The notes under the pieces: model-generated
Told to the model about the DNA's origin: nothing
Seen by the model: the letters and a program-made list of their open reading frames with translations, nothing else
Database searches by the model: none
Part shown: positions 1 through 7,221 of the stretch, piece after piece
How positions within the stretch are numbered: position 1 is the stretch's first letter
How the letters are laid out: every line of letters begins with the position of its first letter
Origin: Actinomycetes bacterium
Lineage (GTDB): Bacteria; Actinomycetota; Acidimicrobiia; Acidimicrobiales; JAJYXR01
Length of the DNA stretch: 39,695 bases
Reading direction: 5' to 3'
NCBI GenBank assembly: GCA_021801525.1
Contig: JAJYXW010000180.1
Span: forward strand, 1-39,695
Translations under genes and position numbers: made by a program

Positions 1-630
1 GACGCCGAGGAGGTCGACCGCCTCGGCGCGCCCGCGAACGAGGCTGCCGAGGACGGCCGTGGCCGCGAAGTAAGGAGCTAGCACCAGCATGCCGGCAGCC
101 TGGCCGGCAACACGGCCGCCAACGCCTGCCAACCCCCGGACCCGGCCCCTGCCGGATCGCCAGGGAACCGGGCCGAGCAAGAGGAGGGCGAAAAGGCTGA
201 TCGCCGCGCCAGTCCAGGAGAGCGCCGCATAGAGGATGGCTTGGCCCGAGTAGGCAAGCTCCGCCGCCATCCAAGCAGGCACGAGCGCTGCGACGGTGAA
301 GCGAAGTGCCAGGCCAACACGTTCCACGCCGCCGGTCATTGCGGCCAGAAAGCAGGACCTCACCGCGACATCGAGCACCACACCGGCCGCGAACCACTCT
401 ACCGACGGAGCCTTTGCCAGGAGCACTCGCATGTCCGCAACCTGGTCCAGCGGAGGAAGTGCAGCCTGCTGGACTAGTCCCGGCCAGCGCGGAAGCACGC
501 CTCCGATTACCAGGAGGTCAACGAGAACGGCAGGCATGGCGAAGGCCCACTGGCGCACTCGAGGCGGTCGGCGAGTGGGCGCAGGCGCACCCGGCCAGCG
601 CCGCTCCAGGGTGCTTACGCGCCTTCGCAC
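1..630 (-). CDS. Integral membrane protein, unknown function (C-terminus off the window)
   Basis: An open frame of 210 codons starts with GTG at 630 and runs leftward without a stop to base 1, so the C-terminus is missing. An in-frame TAG lies at 642-640, four codons upstream of this start, which limits any extension. The N-terminus is short and arginine-rich (starts VRRRVSTLERRW). About five hydrophobic segments follow, including AMPAVLVDLLVIGGVL, AALVPAWMAAELAYSG and ISLFALLLLGPVPW. I recognise no family and no catalytic motif. The frame is supported by its alternating hydrophobic and charged pattern and by a -10-like TAGCGT six bases before the start, which suggests leaderless transcription diverging from the glycosidase gene. 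Confidence 0.6.
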   Translation of the reverse strand, partial: MRRRVSTLERRWPGAPAPTRRPPRVRQWAFAMPAVLVDLLVIGGVLPRWPGLVQQAALPPLDQVADMRVLLAKAPSVEWFAAGVVLDVAVRSCFLAAMTGGVERVGLALRFTVAALVPAWMAAELAYSGQAILYAALSWTGAAISLFALLLLGPVPWRSGRGRVRGLAGVGGRVAGQAAGMLVLAPYFAATAVLGSLVRGRAEAVDLLGV

Positions 631-636
631 TGCGCC

Positions 637-642
637 ACGCTA
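637..642 (-). promoter_or_regulatory. -10-like hexamer TAGCGT for the left-edge membrane protein
   Basis: On the minus strand TAGCGT ends six bases before the GTG at 630, with no Shine-Dalgarno sequence. This spacing matches leaderless actinobacterial promoters and recurs at other genes in this window. Confidence 0.35.
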
Positions 643-697
643 CAGCGGCCGCCGCGACGTGGCCGGCAGCTCGAACGACCACGCGGGGCAGGAGCAC

Positions 698-703
698 TAT
701 CAT
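698..703 (+). promoter_or_regulatory. -10-like hexamer TATCAT for the glycosidase gene
   Basis: TATCAT lies eight bases before the GTG at 712. It fits the TAnnnT leaderless pattern and supports that start over the ATG at 772. Confidence 0.35.
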
Positions 704-711
704 GGCCGCCC

Positions 712-2448
712 GTGGGAGCTCGGGGGGCAACTGGCAGGAGAGCCGCGCATCTGGCCCTTGCCCCCATTTCCATGATGGCGGCAATCTCCGTGATCGGCCC
801 TGCACCGGCACCGGGGTACGCCCCGGCTCCCCCCCGCTTCGCCAAGCCCGCTCCGCCAGGCAAGCCCGTCGCCAACGACCTGCACAAGGTCAGCGTGGCA
901 GTAAACGCATCCTCTCGAGGTGCACCCGTCAACGAGAGCCTGGTCGGCTTCGACGGGCCAGGTCCCGAGCGGGCATTCGGGGCACTGGCGAAGCTGCACC
1001 CGGCCTACATCCGGACAGACGTGTCCTTCGAGGGCAGCTACGGCGGCAAGCCTGTCTACAACTGCTCGGACGGAGCGTGGAACCCAGCTCCCCTCGACAG
1101 CCGGGTTCAACAGATTCGTGCGGCCGGCGCTGAGCCGGAGCTCATCGTCGACTACATGCCGGCATGCCTGGCGACCGGCACTCCACCAGGAAAGAACCCG
1201 AACCGCTCCCTGCCGGATCCCGGAGCCCACAGCGCAGCCTGGTCGGCGCTCGTGAAGAAGATGGCGACCTACGAGATCGAACACGAGGGCGTGAGGACGT
1301 TCGAAGTATGGAACGAGCCGGACTGGGTGTTCTGGAACGACGGCCTGCGAGGCTACGAAAAGCTCTACGCGATGACGGCGACCGCGCTGGAGGCCGCCGC
1401 TCACGCCGCTCGAGTGAAGATCGAGGTCGGCGGGCCGGCGCTCGCGAACGTCCTCGGCACCATGGACACCAACTGGCTCGATCCGTTCCTCGCGTTCGTC
1501 GCCGCCAACCACCTGCCACTCGACTTCCTCTCGTGGCACCTCTACGCAAACGACCCGGACGCGGGTCCTCAGCCAGGCGTGGGGCACGTCTGCATCTTCC
1601 ACGCCGATCCGTCCACCAACCCCTGCTGGTACAACCCCAACTTGTCGGCAGGCCTCTACGCGAAGGAGGCTGCCCAGGCCAAGGCGGCACTCGCTCCCTA
1701 TCCTCAACTGCATCCCAGGCTGTGGATCGACGAGTGGAACATCAACGGCGCTTACGACCCCAGGCAAGCCGGGCCCTATGACGGCGCGTTCGTCGCGGCC
1801 GTCCTCGACGCTGCGCAGCGCGCAGGCATCAGCCGGATGTGCTACTTCTTCGTTGCCACGGGATCGCACGGGCCACTCGGCGACTGGGGAGTGCTCAACG
1901 GGCAGACGCTCCCGGTGCCGGCTTACTTCTCCTTCCGCTACTGGCACGATCTCGCGGGAAGGCTGCTCGAAGCGCCCGTGTCGGGGGGCGCCAACCCGTT
2001 CTCCGCCGGCCAAGGGGGCGTCGGCGCCGTTGCCTCCCGTGCGCCCGGCGGCGCTGTCCACGTCCTGGTCTACGACTTCCTCCCGTACGACCCGAGCGGG
2101 AACTACGGCACCCGCCTGCCGACACCTACTGGCGCCTCGGTTACGGTTCGGCTCGGTCACCTGGGCAGAGGGATCAGCTCTCTGCGGGTAGCGGCTACGA
2201 GCATCGGAGGCGCAGCGCGGCTGACCGCGAGCTCGGGGGACGTCGAGGCGGCCTTCGCTCGCATCGACCTTCCTGCCGAGGGAGTGGCGCTCGTCACCTT
2301 CGCCCCCCACCGAGCCCAGCAGCGGAACCTGGCGCCGTGGCTGCTCGCCCTGATCGCAGTGGTGGCGGCGGCTATCGTCTTAGCCGGGCTCGCGATCGCC
2401 CTGCGCTCACGCCGGGCAGTAGCCGCGAAGCAGCCCCGTGGACTCTAG
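712..2448 (+). CDS. Membrane-anchored glycoside hydrolase, GH39-like (clan A)
   Basis: A 578-residue protein likely to cleave a glycosidic bond outside the membrane. VWNEPDW around residue 202 matches the clan A acid/base glutamate motif (NEP), and LWIDEWN has the probable nucleophile E341. The spacing and the SWHLY segment near 274 resemble GH39 beta-xylosidases. The N-terminus is hydrophobic and Ala/Pro-rich (18-40), suggesting a signal peptide. Near 540-563 a single hydrophobic helix followed by RSRR looks like a C-terminal anchor with a cytoplasmic basic tail. GTG at 712 is chosen for the -10-like element just upstream; ATG at 772 is an alternative. The substrate cannot be told from sequence. 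The stop lies just upstream of the SDR gene, so they may be co-transcribed. Confidence 0.75.
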   Translation: MGARGATGRRAAHLALAPISMMAAISVIGPAPAPGYAPAPPRFAKPAPPGKPVANDLHKVSVAVNASSRGAPVNESLVGFDGPGPERAFGALAKLHPAYIRTDVSFEGSYGGKPVYNCSDGAWNPAPLDSRVQQIRAAGAEPELIVDYMPACLATGTPPGKNPNRSLPDPGAHSAAWSALVKKMATYEIEHEGVRTFEVWNEPDWVFWNDGLRGYEKLYAMTATALEAAAHAARVKIEVGGPALANVLGTMDTNWLDPFLAFVAANHLPLDFLSWHLYANDPDAGPQPGVGHVCIFHADPSTNPCWYNPNLSAGLYAKEAAQAKAALAPYPQLHPRLWIDEWNINGAYDPRQAGPYDGAFVAAVLDAAQRAGISRMCYFFVATGSHGPLGDWGVLNGQTLPVPAYFSFRYWHDLAGRLLEAPVSGGANPFSAGQGGVGAVASRAPGGAVHVLVYDFLPYDPSGNYGTRLPTPTGASVTVRLGHLGRGISSLRVAATSIGGAARLTASSGDVEAAFARIDLPAEGVALVTFAPHRAQQRNLAPWLLALIAVVAAAIVLAGLAIALRSRRAVAAKQPRGL

Positions 2449-2476
2449 AGGCTCAGCGATTGGAGAACCCGGTACC

Positions 2477-3214
2477 GTGGCAACTTCCCTGACCGGCAAG
2501 GTCGCGTTGGTGACTGGGTCGTCGAGCGGCATCGGTGCCGCGATCGCCAGGGCTCTCGCTCGGGACGGAGCTGTAGTGGTCGTCAACTCCTCTTCCTCGC
2601 CCGAGGCCGGAGAATCCATCGCCGCCGAGCTCCCGGGGGCAACCTACGTCCGCGCGGACATCTCCGACGAGGAGCAGGCCAAGTACCTAGTGGACCGCTC
2701 GGTCGAGCAGCACGGACGCCTGGACCTGCTCGTGAACAACGCCGCCACTACCGTCGTGATCCCACACGACGACCTGGCCGGCGCCACGCCGGAGATCTGG
2801 CGCCGCATATTCGAGGTCAACGTTCTCGGTACCTGGCAGGTCACCGTGGCGGCAGTCCCGCACCTGCGCTCGAGTGGAGAGGGCTGCATTGTGAACACTT
2901 CATCGTGGGCAGGCGAGCGGCCCGGGGGTAGCTCGATCCCCTACGCAGTGTCCAAGGCCGGGGTAAGCCACATGACCCGGCTGCTGGCCGCCACGCTCGG
3001 CCCCGAGATCCGCGTGAACGCAGTAGCTCCGGGGCTGGTCGACACGCCATGGACAAAAAGCTGGGAGTCCGTGCGTGCCCACGTCCAGACGACCGCGCCG
3101 CTACGGCGCTCTGCGACTCCGGAAGACGTGGCCGAGGTGGTCATGGGGCTGGTCCGCTCGAGCTACGTGACAGGAGAAGTGGTGATGGTGGACGGCGGGC
3201 TGCACCTGCGCTGA
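2477..3214 (+). CDS. Short-chain dehydrogenase/reductase (SDR family)
   Basis: A classical SDR of 245 residues that would oxidise or reduce a hydroxyl/carbonyl group with NAD(P). The cofactor motif TGSSSGIG is at 13-20, the structural NNAA at 87-90, and the catalytic Ser143, Tyr156 and Lys160 are in place (YAVSK). An acidic D61 follows the third strand. The C-terminal end (TGEVVMVDGGLHLR) is typical. I choose GTG at 2477, which has GGAG 11 bases upstream. The frame also opens at GTG 2438, which would overlap the glycosidase gene by 11 bases but lacks a ribosome site. The substrate is unknown. Its position behind the glycosidase hints at a sugar or polyol substrate but does not prove it. Confidence 0.88.
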   Translation: MATSLTGKVALVTGSSSGIGAAIARALARDGAVVVVNSSSSPEAGESIAAELPGATYVRADISDEEQAKYLVDRSVEQHGRLDLLVNNAATTVVIPHDDLAGATPEIWRRIFEVNVLGTWQVTVAAVPHLRSSGEGCIVNTSSWAGERPGGSSIPYAVSKAGVSHMTRLLAATLGPEIRVNAVAPGLVDTPWTKSWESVRAHVQTTAPLRRSATPEDVAEVVMGLVRSSYVTGEVVMVDGGLHLR

Positions 3215-3229
3215 GCACCTGCGCTGAGA
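3204..3229 (+). repeat. Tandem 13-bp duplication across the SDR stop codon
   Basis: Two adjacent copies of CACCTGCGCTGAG. The first contains the TGA that ends the SDR gene and the second repeats it just outside the gene. Confidence 0.7.
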
Positions 3230-3310
3230 GACTGCGTCGCTGAATGGCTGCGTTGCTCGGTACCAGGCAGCGCCAATCGGGGCGCTGCGGGGCGGCACAT
3301 GGCAGGGCAC

Positions 3311-3316
3311 TAGTTT
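3311..3316 (+). promoter_or_regulatory. -10-like hexamer TAGTTT for the acetyltransferase gene
   Basis: TAGTTT sits exactly seven bases before GTG 3324, again without a Shine-Dalgarno sequence. It decides this start over TTG 3315 and ATG 3336. Confidence 0.4.
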
Positions 3317-3323
3317 GCACGGT

Positions 3324-4049
3324 GTGATCCGGGACATGGAGCGTCGCGACCTCGCTGCCAGCGCGGCCCTGCACGCGCGAACGATGCCCGAAGTGTTCGT
3401 GACGCGCTTCGGAGAGCGCTTCCTGCGGCGCTACCAGCTCTCTTTCGTCGAGAGCCCCCACGCTCTCGCTCTCGTAGCACACCGTGAGGAGCCGGTGAGA
3501 GCGGACAGCTCCCAGGTGTGCGGATTCCTCATCGCAGCTCTAGACCCGCCGGCCCACTACCGATACCTGGTCAAGCGGCACGGCATCGTGCTGGCCTCGC
3601 TGGCAGCGGCCCACCTGGCTACGCGCCCTTCCGTCGCCGCAGAGCTGGCCCGCACGCGTGCGAAGCGCTATGCGGGTGCCCTCTGGAGGATGGCCCGCGC
3701 CAGATGGCAGAAGGCCGGATCCGCGACAAGCCGAGCAGCCGAGGCGCCGGTGGCGGAGCTCGTGGACGTGGCGGTGGACCCTGGGGTGCGCCACGAGGGG
3801 ATTGGAGCCGAGCTCGTGCGCGAGTGCGTCAAGAGGGCGATGGCCAGTGGGGCGTCCTCGCTCGAGCTGGTAACGCCTCCAGGAGAGGCCGGCGCAGGCA
3901 AGTTCTACGAACGGCTCGGCTGGTCTCCGGTCAAGCAACTGGAGAGCAGAAGCGGCGAGGCCTTCGTGCTCTACCGTATGGAGCTCCCACAGCCGGCTCG
4001 AGACGGGCTGCACGACGTAGGCGGCGACGCTACGAGAGGAGAAGCGTGA
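3324..4049 (+). CDS. GNAT-family N-acetyltransferase
   Basis: About 241 residues. The C-terminal half has the acetyl-CoA-binding motif A of GNAT proteins: VDVAVDPGVRHEGIGAEL, with the Q/RxxGxG/A-type loop RHEGIGA, followed by the family's late motif FYERLGW. The first half (GERFLRRYQLSF and following) resembles the N-terminal part of larger GNAT enzymes, with a helical arginine-rich insert near residues 90-130. The acceptor substrate is unknown. The stop overlaps the next gene's start (GTGA), so it is translationally coupled to the crotonase. The start is placed at GTG 3324 by the leaderless-promoter spacing; TTG 3315 is three codons longer. Confidence 0.78.
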   Translation: MIRDMERRDLAASAALHARTMPEVFVTRFGERFLRRYQLSFVESPHALALVAHREEPVRADSSQVCGFLIAALDPPAHYRYLVKRHGIVLASLAAAHLATRPSVAAELARTRAKRYAGALWRMARARWQKAGSATSRAAEAPVAELVDVAVDPGVRHEGIGAELVRECVKRAMASGASSLELVTPPGEAGAGKFYERLGWSPVKQLESRSGEAFVLYRMELPQPARDGLHDVGGDATRGEA

Positions 4050-4849
4050 GCAACGAATCTTCAGAAGTTGGTGATGAGCGAGCGGTCGAGCTGAGGCGTG
4101 ACGGCGACGTGATGGTCGTGACGATGAAACGTCCGCCGCACAACCTGCTCACCGAGCCGTTCCTGCGCGAGCTGGCGGACTCGCTCGATGAGGCTGCCCG
4201 CCAGGGCCGGGCGGCTGTGATCGCCTCGGAGGGACGGTCGTTCTGCGCCGGGGCGAACTTCCGGTCGCAGAGCGCTCCCGACCCAGCGGCTTCGAGCAGC
4301 TTCGCCGAGTCGGCCATGGCGTTCTACGAGCAGGCGATCCGCGTGTTCTCGGTGCCCGTGCCGCTGGTGGCAGCCATCCAGGGGCCTGCGATCGGTGCGG
4401 GCCTCGGGTTAGCCCTGGCCTGTGACCTCCGCGTCCTCAGCGAGGATGCCTGGCTCCAAGCCAACTTCGTACGTCTCGGCATCCATCCGGGCTTCGCCAT
4501 CAGCCATACCCTCCCGCGTCTCGTGGGACCGGGGCGTGCTGCCGACCTCCTCCTGACCGGCAGGCGAATCTCGCCGGCCGAGGCCGACCACATGGGATTG
4601 GCAGAGCGCGTGGTGCCGCCAGGCACCGAGCTGGAGCAGGCGATTTCGATCGCTCGCGAGATCGCCTCGGCCGCGCCACTCGCAGTGATCTCGACGAGGA
4701 CGACACTCAGGCAGGGACTTCTCGACGAGGTGCGGGCGACGCTTTCGCACGAGCTCGACGAGCAGGCGCGCCTGGCCGGGAGTGCGGACGCAGTCGAAGG
4801 CGTAACGGCAATGCTCGAACGGCGCGAGCCGAACTTCCGGGGCGCCTGA
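4046..4849 (+). CDS. Crotonase-fold protein (enoyl-CoA hydratase/isomerase family)
   Basis: A 267-residue crotonase. FCAGANF (66-72) and GPAIGAGLGLALACD (113-127) form the CoA-binding and oxyanion-hole segments, and ADHMGLAERVV is the usual late motif. The two glutamates that catalyse hydration in rat enoyl-CoA hydratase (Glu144, Glu164) align here with Gly121 and Phe141. An ordinary hydratase reaction is therefore doubtful, and an isomerase, thioesterase-like or other CoA reaction is possible. GTG 4046 is preceded by GAGAGGAGA and overlaps the acetyltransferase stop by four bases. The open frame extends far upstream, but that part is a shadow of the acetyltransferase gene. Confidence 0.85.
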   Translation: MSNESSEVGDERAVELRRDGDVMVVTMKRPPHNLLTEPFLRELADSLDEAARQGRAAVIASEGRSFCAGANFRSQSAPDPAASSSFAESAMAFYEQAIRVFSVPVPLVAAIQGPAIGAGLGLALACDLRVLSEDAWLQANFVRLGIHPGFAISHTLPRLVGPGRAADLLLTGRRISPAEADHMGLAERVVPPGTELEQAISIAREIASAAPLAVISTRTTLRQGLLDEVRATLSHELDEQARLAGSADAVEGVTAMLERREPNFRGA

Positions 4850-4890
4850 GCGCGCCGCGCTATGCCGGCCATCGCGAGCTCATGGCCAAG

Positions 4891-4933
4891 GGGTCCGTCC
4901 CGGGGCCGGTGACACCGGCCCCGGGACGGACCC
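4891..4933. terminator. Perfect 19-bp inverted repeat between convergent genes
   Basis: Arms 4891-4909 and 4915-4933 are perfectly complementary with a 5-base loop (TGACA). The hairpin stands between the end of the crotonase gene and the end of the minus-strand secreted-protein gene, so it probably terminates both. There is no T-run on either side. Confidence 0.7.
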
Positions 4934-4969
4934 GACGAACCCCGGGGGACCCGGGGGGGGAACCGGAAG

Positions 4970-5236
4970 TCAGCTTCCAGGCGTGGAACCGTTCGCCGCG
5001 CAGAACTGCGCAACGGTCTCGTGGGCGCTGGCCGCCGCGTTCTGCAGGGCAGCGAACGGGGGAGCGGACTGCTTGTGCGACTGGCCGGTGCTGCTTCCGC
5101 TCGGGTAGGCCTGGCAAAGACCGAAGTCGTTGTGACCGTTTGGCCCCGGGGCGGATGCGAACGCCGGAGTTGCAAGTCCGGCACCGACGCCGGCGACGGA
5201 AATCGCCGCAGCCGCTATCACATGCCTGGCTTTCAT
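4970..5236 (-). CDS. Small secreted protein with two cysteines
   Basis: An 88-residue protein with a clear Sec signal peptide: MKAR, then AAAAISVAGVGAGLA, and a likely cleavage after AFA near residue 27. The mature part of about 60 residues carries two cysteines (LCQAYPSG and QFCAANG) that could form one disulfide, and the segment GQSHKQSAPPFAAL. Function is unknown; I have a faint impression of similar actinobacterial secreted proteins but no named family. The ATG at 5236 has a very strong AAGGAGGAGA ribosome site. It stands alone between a bidirectional hairpin and an upstream minus-strand gene. Confidence 0.8.
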   Translation of the reverse strand: MKARHVIAAAAISVAGVGAGLATPAFASAPGPNGHNDFGLCQAYPSGSSTGQSHKQSAPPFAALQNAAASAHETVAQFCAANGSTPGS

Positions 5237-5266
5237 ATCCTTCTCCTCCTTGTTGTCCGGTTGGTG

Positions 5267-5272
5267 ATGCTA
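5267..5272 (-). promoter_or_regulatory. Possible -10 hexamer TAGCAT for the small secreted protein
   Basis: On the minus strand TAGCAT lies about 30 bases before the ATG at 5236, leaving room for a short leader with the strong ribosome site. No convincing -35 was seen. The rest of 5273-5457 shows nothing recognisable. Confidence 0.25.
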
Positions 5273-5457
5273 CGGACACATCGATCGCTCCATGGCTCCG
5301 ATGCGTTACCTTTCCGAGGCGACTTCGCCAGTATCCCCCCGCTCGAGCGCGCACAGCGCTTGCCTGTGCACGCTCGCAAGCTGATTCGGATGCGCTCAGC
5401 CCATGGGATGCCCACTGGATAGGCGAGGTGGACCAGGGGGTCCTCCATCCAGGCGGC

Positions 5458-7041
5458 TCAGGCGCTGCGAGCGCGTCCCGAGCTCTTCGGCTTGGAAGGT
5501 GTCGTAGGTCGCCGGCTCCCTGAGCCCTTCCTGGCACCGCCCGAGCTCGGATTCTTGGCACCACGCTGCGAAACCACGGCGCTTCGCGTACCAGAGCCAG
5601 GTGCCACACCAACGTCGGCAGCTGGCTCGAGCCCGGCTGCCGCGAGCAACTCGTCCAAGGCCGGGCGGACGTTCGAAGCAATGTCGTGCACCCCGGACAC
5701 CGTCTCTGCGCACGCCATGAACCCCCAGTTCATCACGCCCCGGTAGCTCATCACCGTTATGTTCAGGCCCGCGCCGTCAGTTATAGGCCCGAGCGGGAAG
5801 CCCGCAACCAGCTCCGCTCCACCGAAATAGAGAGGGAAGTCCGGTCCGGGGACGTTCGAGATGATCAGGTTGTGGACAGGCCGGTGCCTGTCCGCGAGCT
5901 TGAGCCGCGAATAAGCGCGAGCGGCTGCAGAGAAAACGTTCGGCGTGGCATGCTCAGCCCAGTTCATGAGCACGTCGGCACCGAGGGCCTGGTGCTCCTC
6001 CTTGGCTCCCTTGGTCCCGTCCCTGATGAACGCGAGGCGCTCGAGTGGCCCGTCCAGGTGGGTCGGCAATGCCACGAACATTGCGGACACCCTATTGGAG
6101 CCCTTGGCAGCACCCTCGGGCGGGCGCACCGACACGGGAACCGTGGCAACGAGAGGGACATCCGGAAGCTCACCTCTCCCGGACAGATAGCGCCGTAACG
6201 CTCCCGCGCACACGGCGAGGACAGCGTCATTGATAGTCGTCCCGTCGCCTCTCGTAGCGCGCTTCAGGCGCTTCAGATCCTCGAGGGAGATCGATGCGAA
6301 CGCAACCTTCCGGTGGGGAGTTATCGCGGCGTTCATCGACGTACGCGGTGCCGTGAGCGGAAGGGCTGCGTGGCCAGCCCTCGACCCACCAGCCTGGCGA
6401 ACGCGCCGGACGTCGAGCACTGCGCGCCCGGTTCGCCAAGCCAGCCTCGTGACATCGAGAGGCCGGGTGAGGCGCGCCGCCAGAGCCTGGGCCACCAGCT
6501 GGAGATCGGAGGGAACCTCACCCGTCAGCGAGCGCTCACCCGGGAGGTTCCGCTTGGGAGGGGAGGGCTCCAGGTCGAACAGCTCTGCCAGGAGCTCAGC
6601 GCCTGATACCCCGTCGATCGTGCAGTGATGGATCTTGGTGACCAGTGCGATGTTCCCCTCCGCGAGCCCTTCGACCAAGTGCATCTCCCAAAGCGGACGG
6701 CTCCTGTCCAGCTGCCGACCGCAGACATCGCCGACGAAGCTCGCGAGCTCGCTAAGGCTGCCCGGTGCCGGTATGGCTGCCCTGCGGAGGTGGTAGTCCA
6801 GGTCGAAGTGCGGGTCGTCCACCCAGTAGGGGTGCCCGAGGCGGAACGGAACCTCCACGAGCCTCCTCCTGAAGACCGGTACCGCCCTCAGGCGCTCACT
6901 CACCAAGTCACGCACCTTGTCGAAGGAATAACCCCCGGGGACGGTGGCAGGATCGAAAATCGCTGCCATGGACACGTGCATGTGCAAGCTCGGCGTCTCC
7001 ATGTAGAGAAACGTCGCATCGAGACCGCTGAGTCGCTCCAT
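5458..7041 (-). CDS. Wax ester synthase/acyl-CoA:diacylglycerol acyltransferase (WS/DGAT)
   Basis: About 527 residues of the bacterial WS/DGAT family, which joins acyl-CoA to diacylglycerol or fatty alcohols to make storage lipid at the membrane. The active-site motif HHxxxDG is HHCTIDG at 138-144. The N-terminus MERLSGLDATFLYMET and the segment SNVPGPDFPLYF are typical of the family. The last 55 or so residues are a Ser/Gly/Lys/Arg-rich tail beyond the usual domain. ATG 7041 is chosen because family members start MxxLSxLDA, and GGGAGGT lies ten bases before it; ATG 7092 would add 17 residues. It is divergent from an alpha/beta hydrolase, a pairing that suggests making and mobilising lipid. 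Confidence 0.9.
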   Translation of the reverse strand: MERLSGLDATFLYMETPSLHMHVSMAAIFDPATVPGGYSFDKVRDLVSERLRAVPVFRRRLVEVPFRLGHPYWVDDPHFDLDYHLRRAAIPAPGSLSELASFVGDVCGRQLDRSRPLWEMHLVEGLAEGNIALVTKIHHCTIDGVSGAELLAELFDLEPSPPKRNLPGERSLTGEVPSDLQLVAQALAARLTRPLDVTRLAWRTGRAVLDVRRVRQAGGSRAGHAALPLTAPRTSMNAAITPHRKVAFASISLEDLKRLKRATRGDGTTINDAVLAVCAGALRRYLSGRGELPDVPLVATVPVSVRPPEGAAKGSNRVSAMFVALPTHLDGPLERLAFIRDGTKGAKEEHQALGADVLMNWAEHATPNVFSAAARAYSRLKLADRHRPVHNLIISNVPGPDFPLYFGGAELVAGFPLGPITDGAGLNITVMSYRGVMNWGFMACAETVSGVHDIASNVRPALDELLAAAGLEPAADVGVAPGSGTRSAVVSQRGAKNPSSGGARKGSGSRRPTTPSKPKSSGRARSA

Positions 7042-7209
7042 AACCACGCGTACCTCCCGCTTTTCGCCGAACAGGTGCAGCTTCCCATACATCTGCGTCC
7101 CCGATTCCTCGGAGCTCCTCGAACCTCATCCAAGCAAGGTTCCGGCCCATGTGCCCCCTGGTATTGCAAGGCTCCGGCCCTGGCGCTAGACGGCGGAGCT
7201 CCGCTCGGA

Positions 7210-7215
7210 CAGTAT
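7210..7215 (+). promoter_or_regulatory. Possible -10 element CAGTAT for the alpha/beta hydrolase
   Basis: CAGTAT ends six bases before ATG 7222 in the divergent 7042-7221 spacer, and no ribosome site is present. It keeps only the second-A and last-T positions of the consensus. Confidence 0.22.
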
Positions 7216-7221
7216 GGACCG

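Noticed and set aside
700..2310. Long minus-strand frame opposite the glycosidase (536 codons)
   Set aside because: It is a shadow of the GH39-like gene: the translation has no hydrophobic core pattern or known motif, and the plus frame has both catalytic glutamate motifs.
3518..4045. Extension of the crotonase upstream to 3518
   Set aside because: It overlaps the whole GNAT domain in another frame and is Arg/Gly-rich; GTG 4046 has a good ribosome site and a 4-base overlap.
6625..7221. Extension of the alpha/beta hydrolase upstream to 6625
   Set aside because: It is antisense to the WS/DGAT N-terminal domain and shows no membrane or hydrolase motif.
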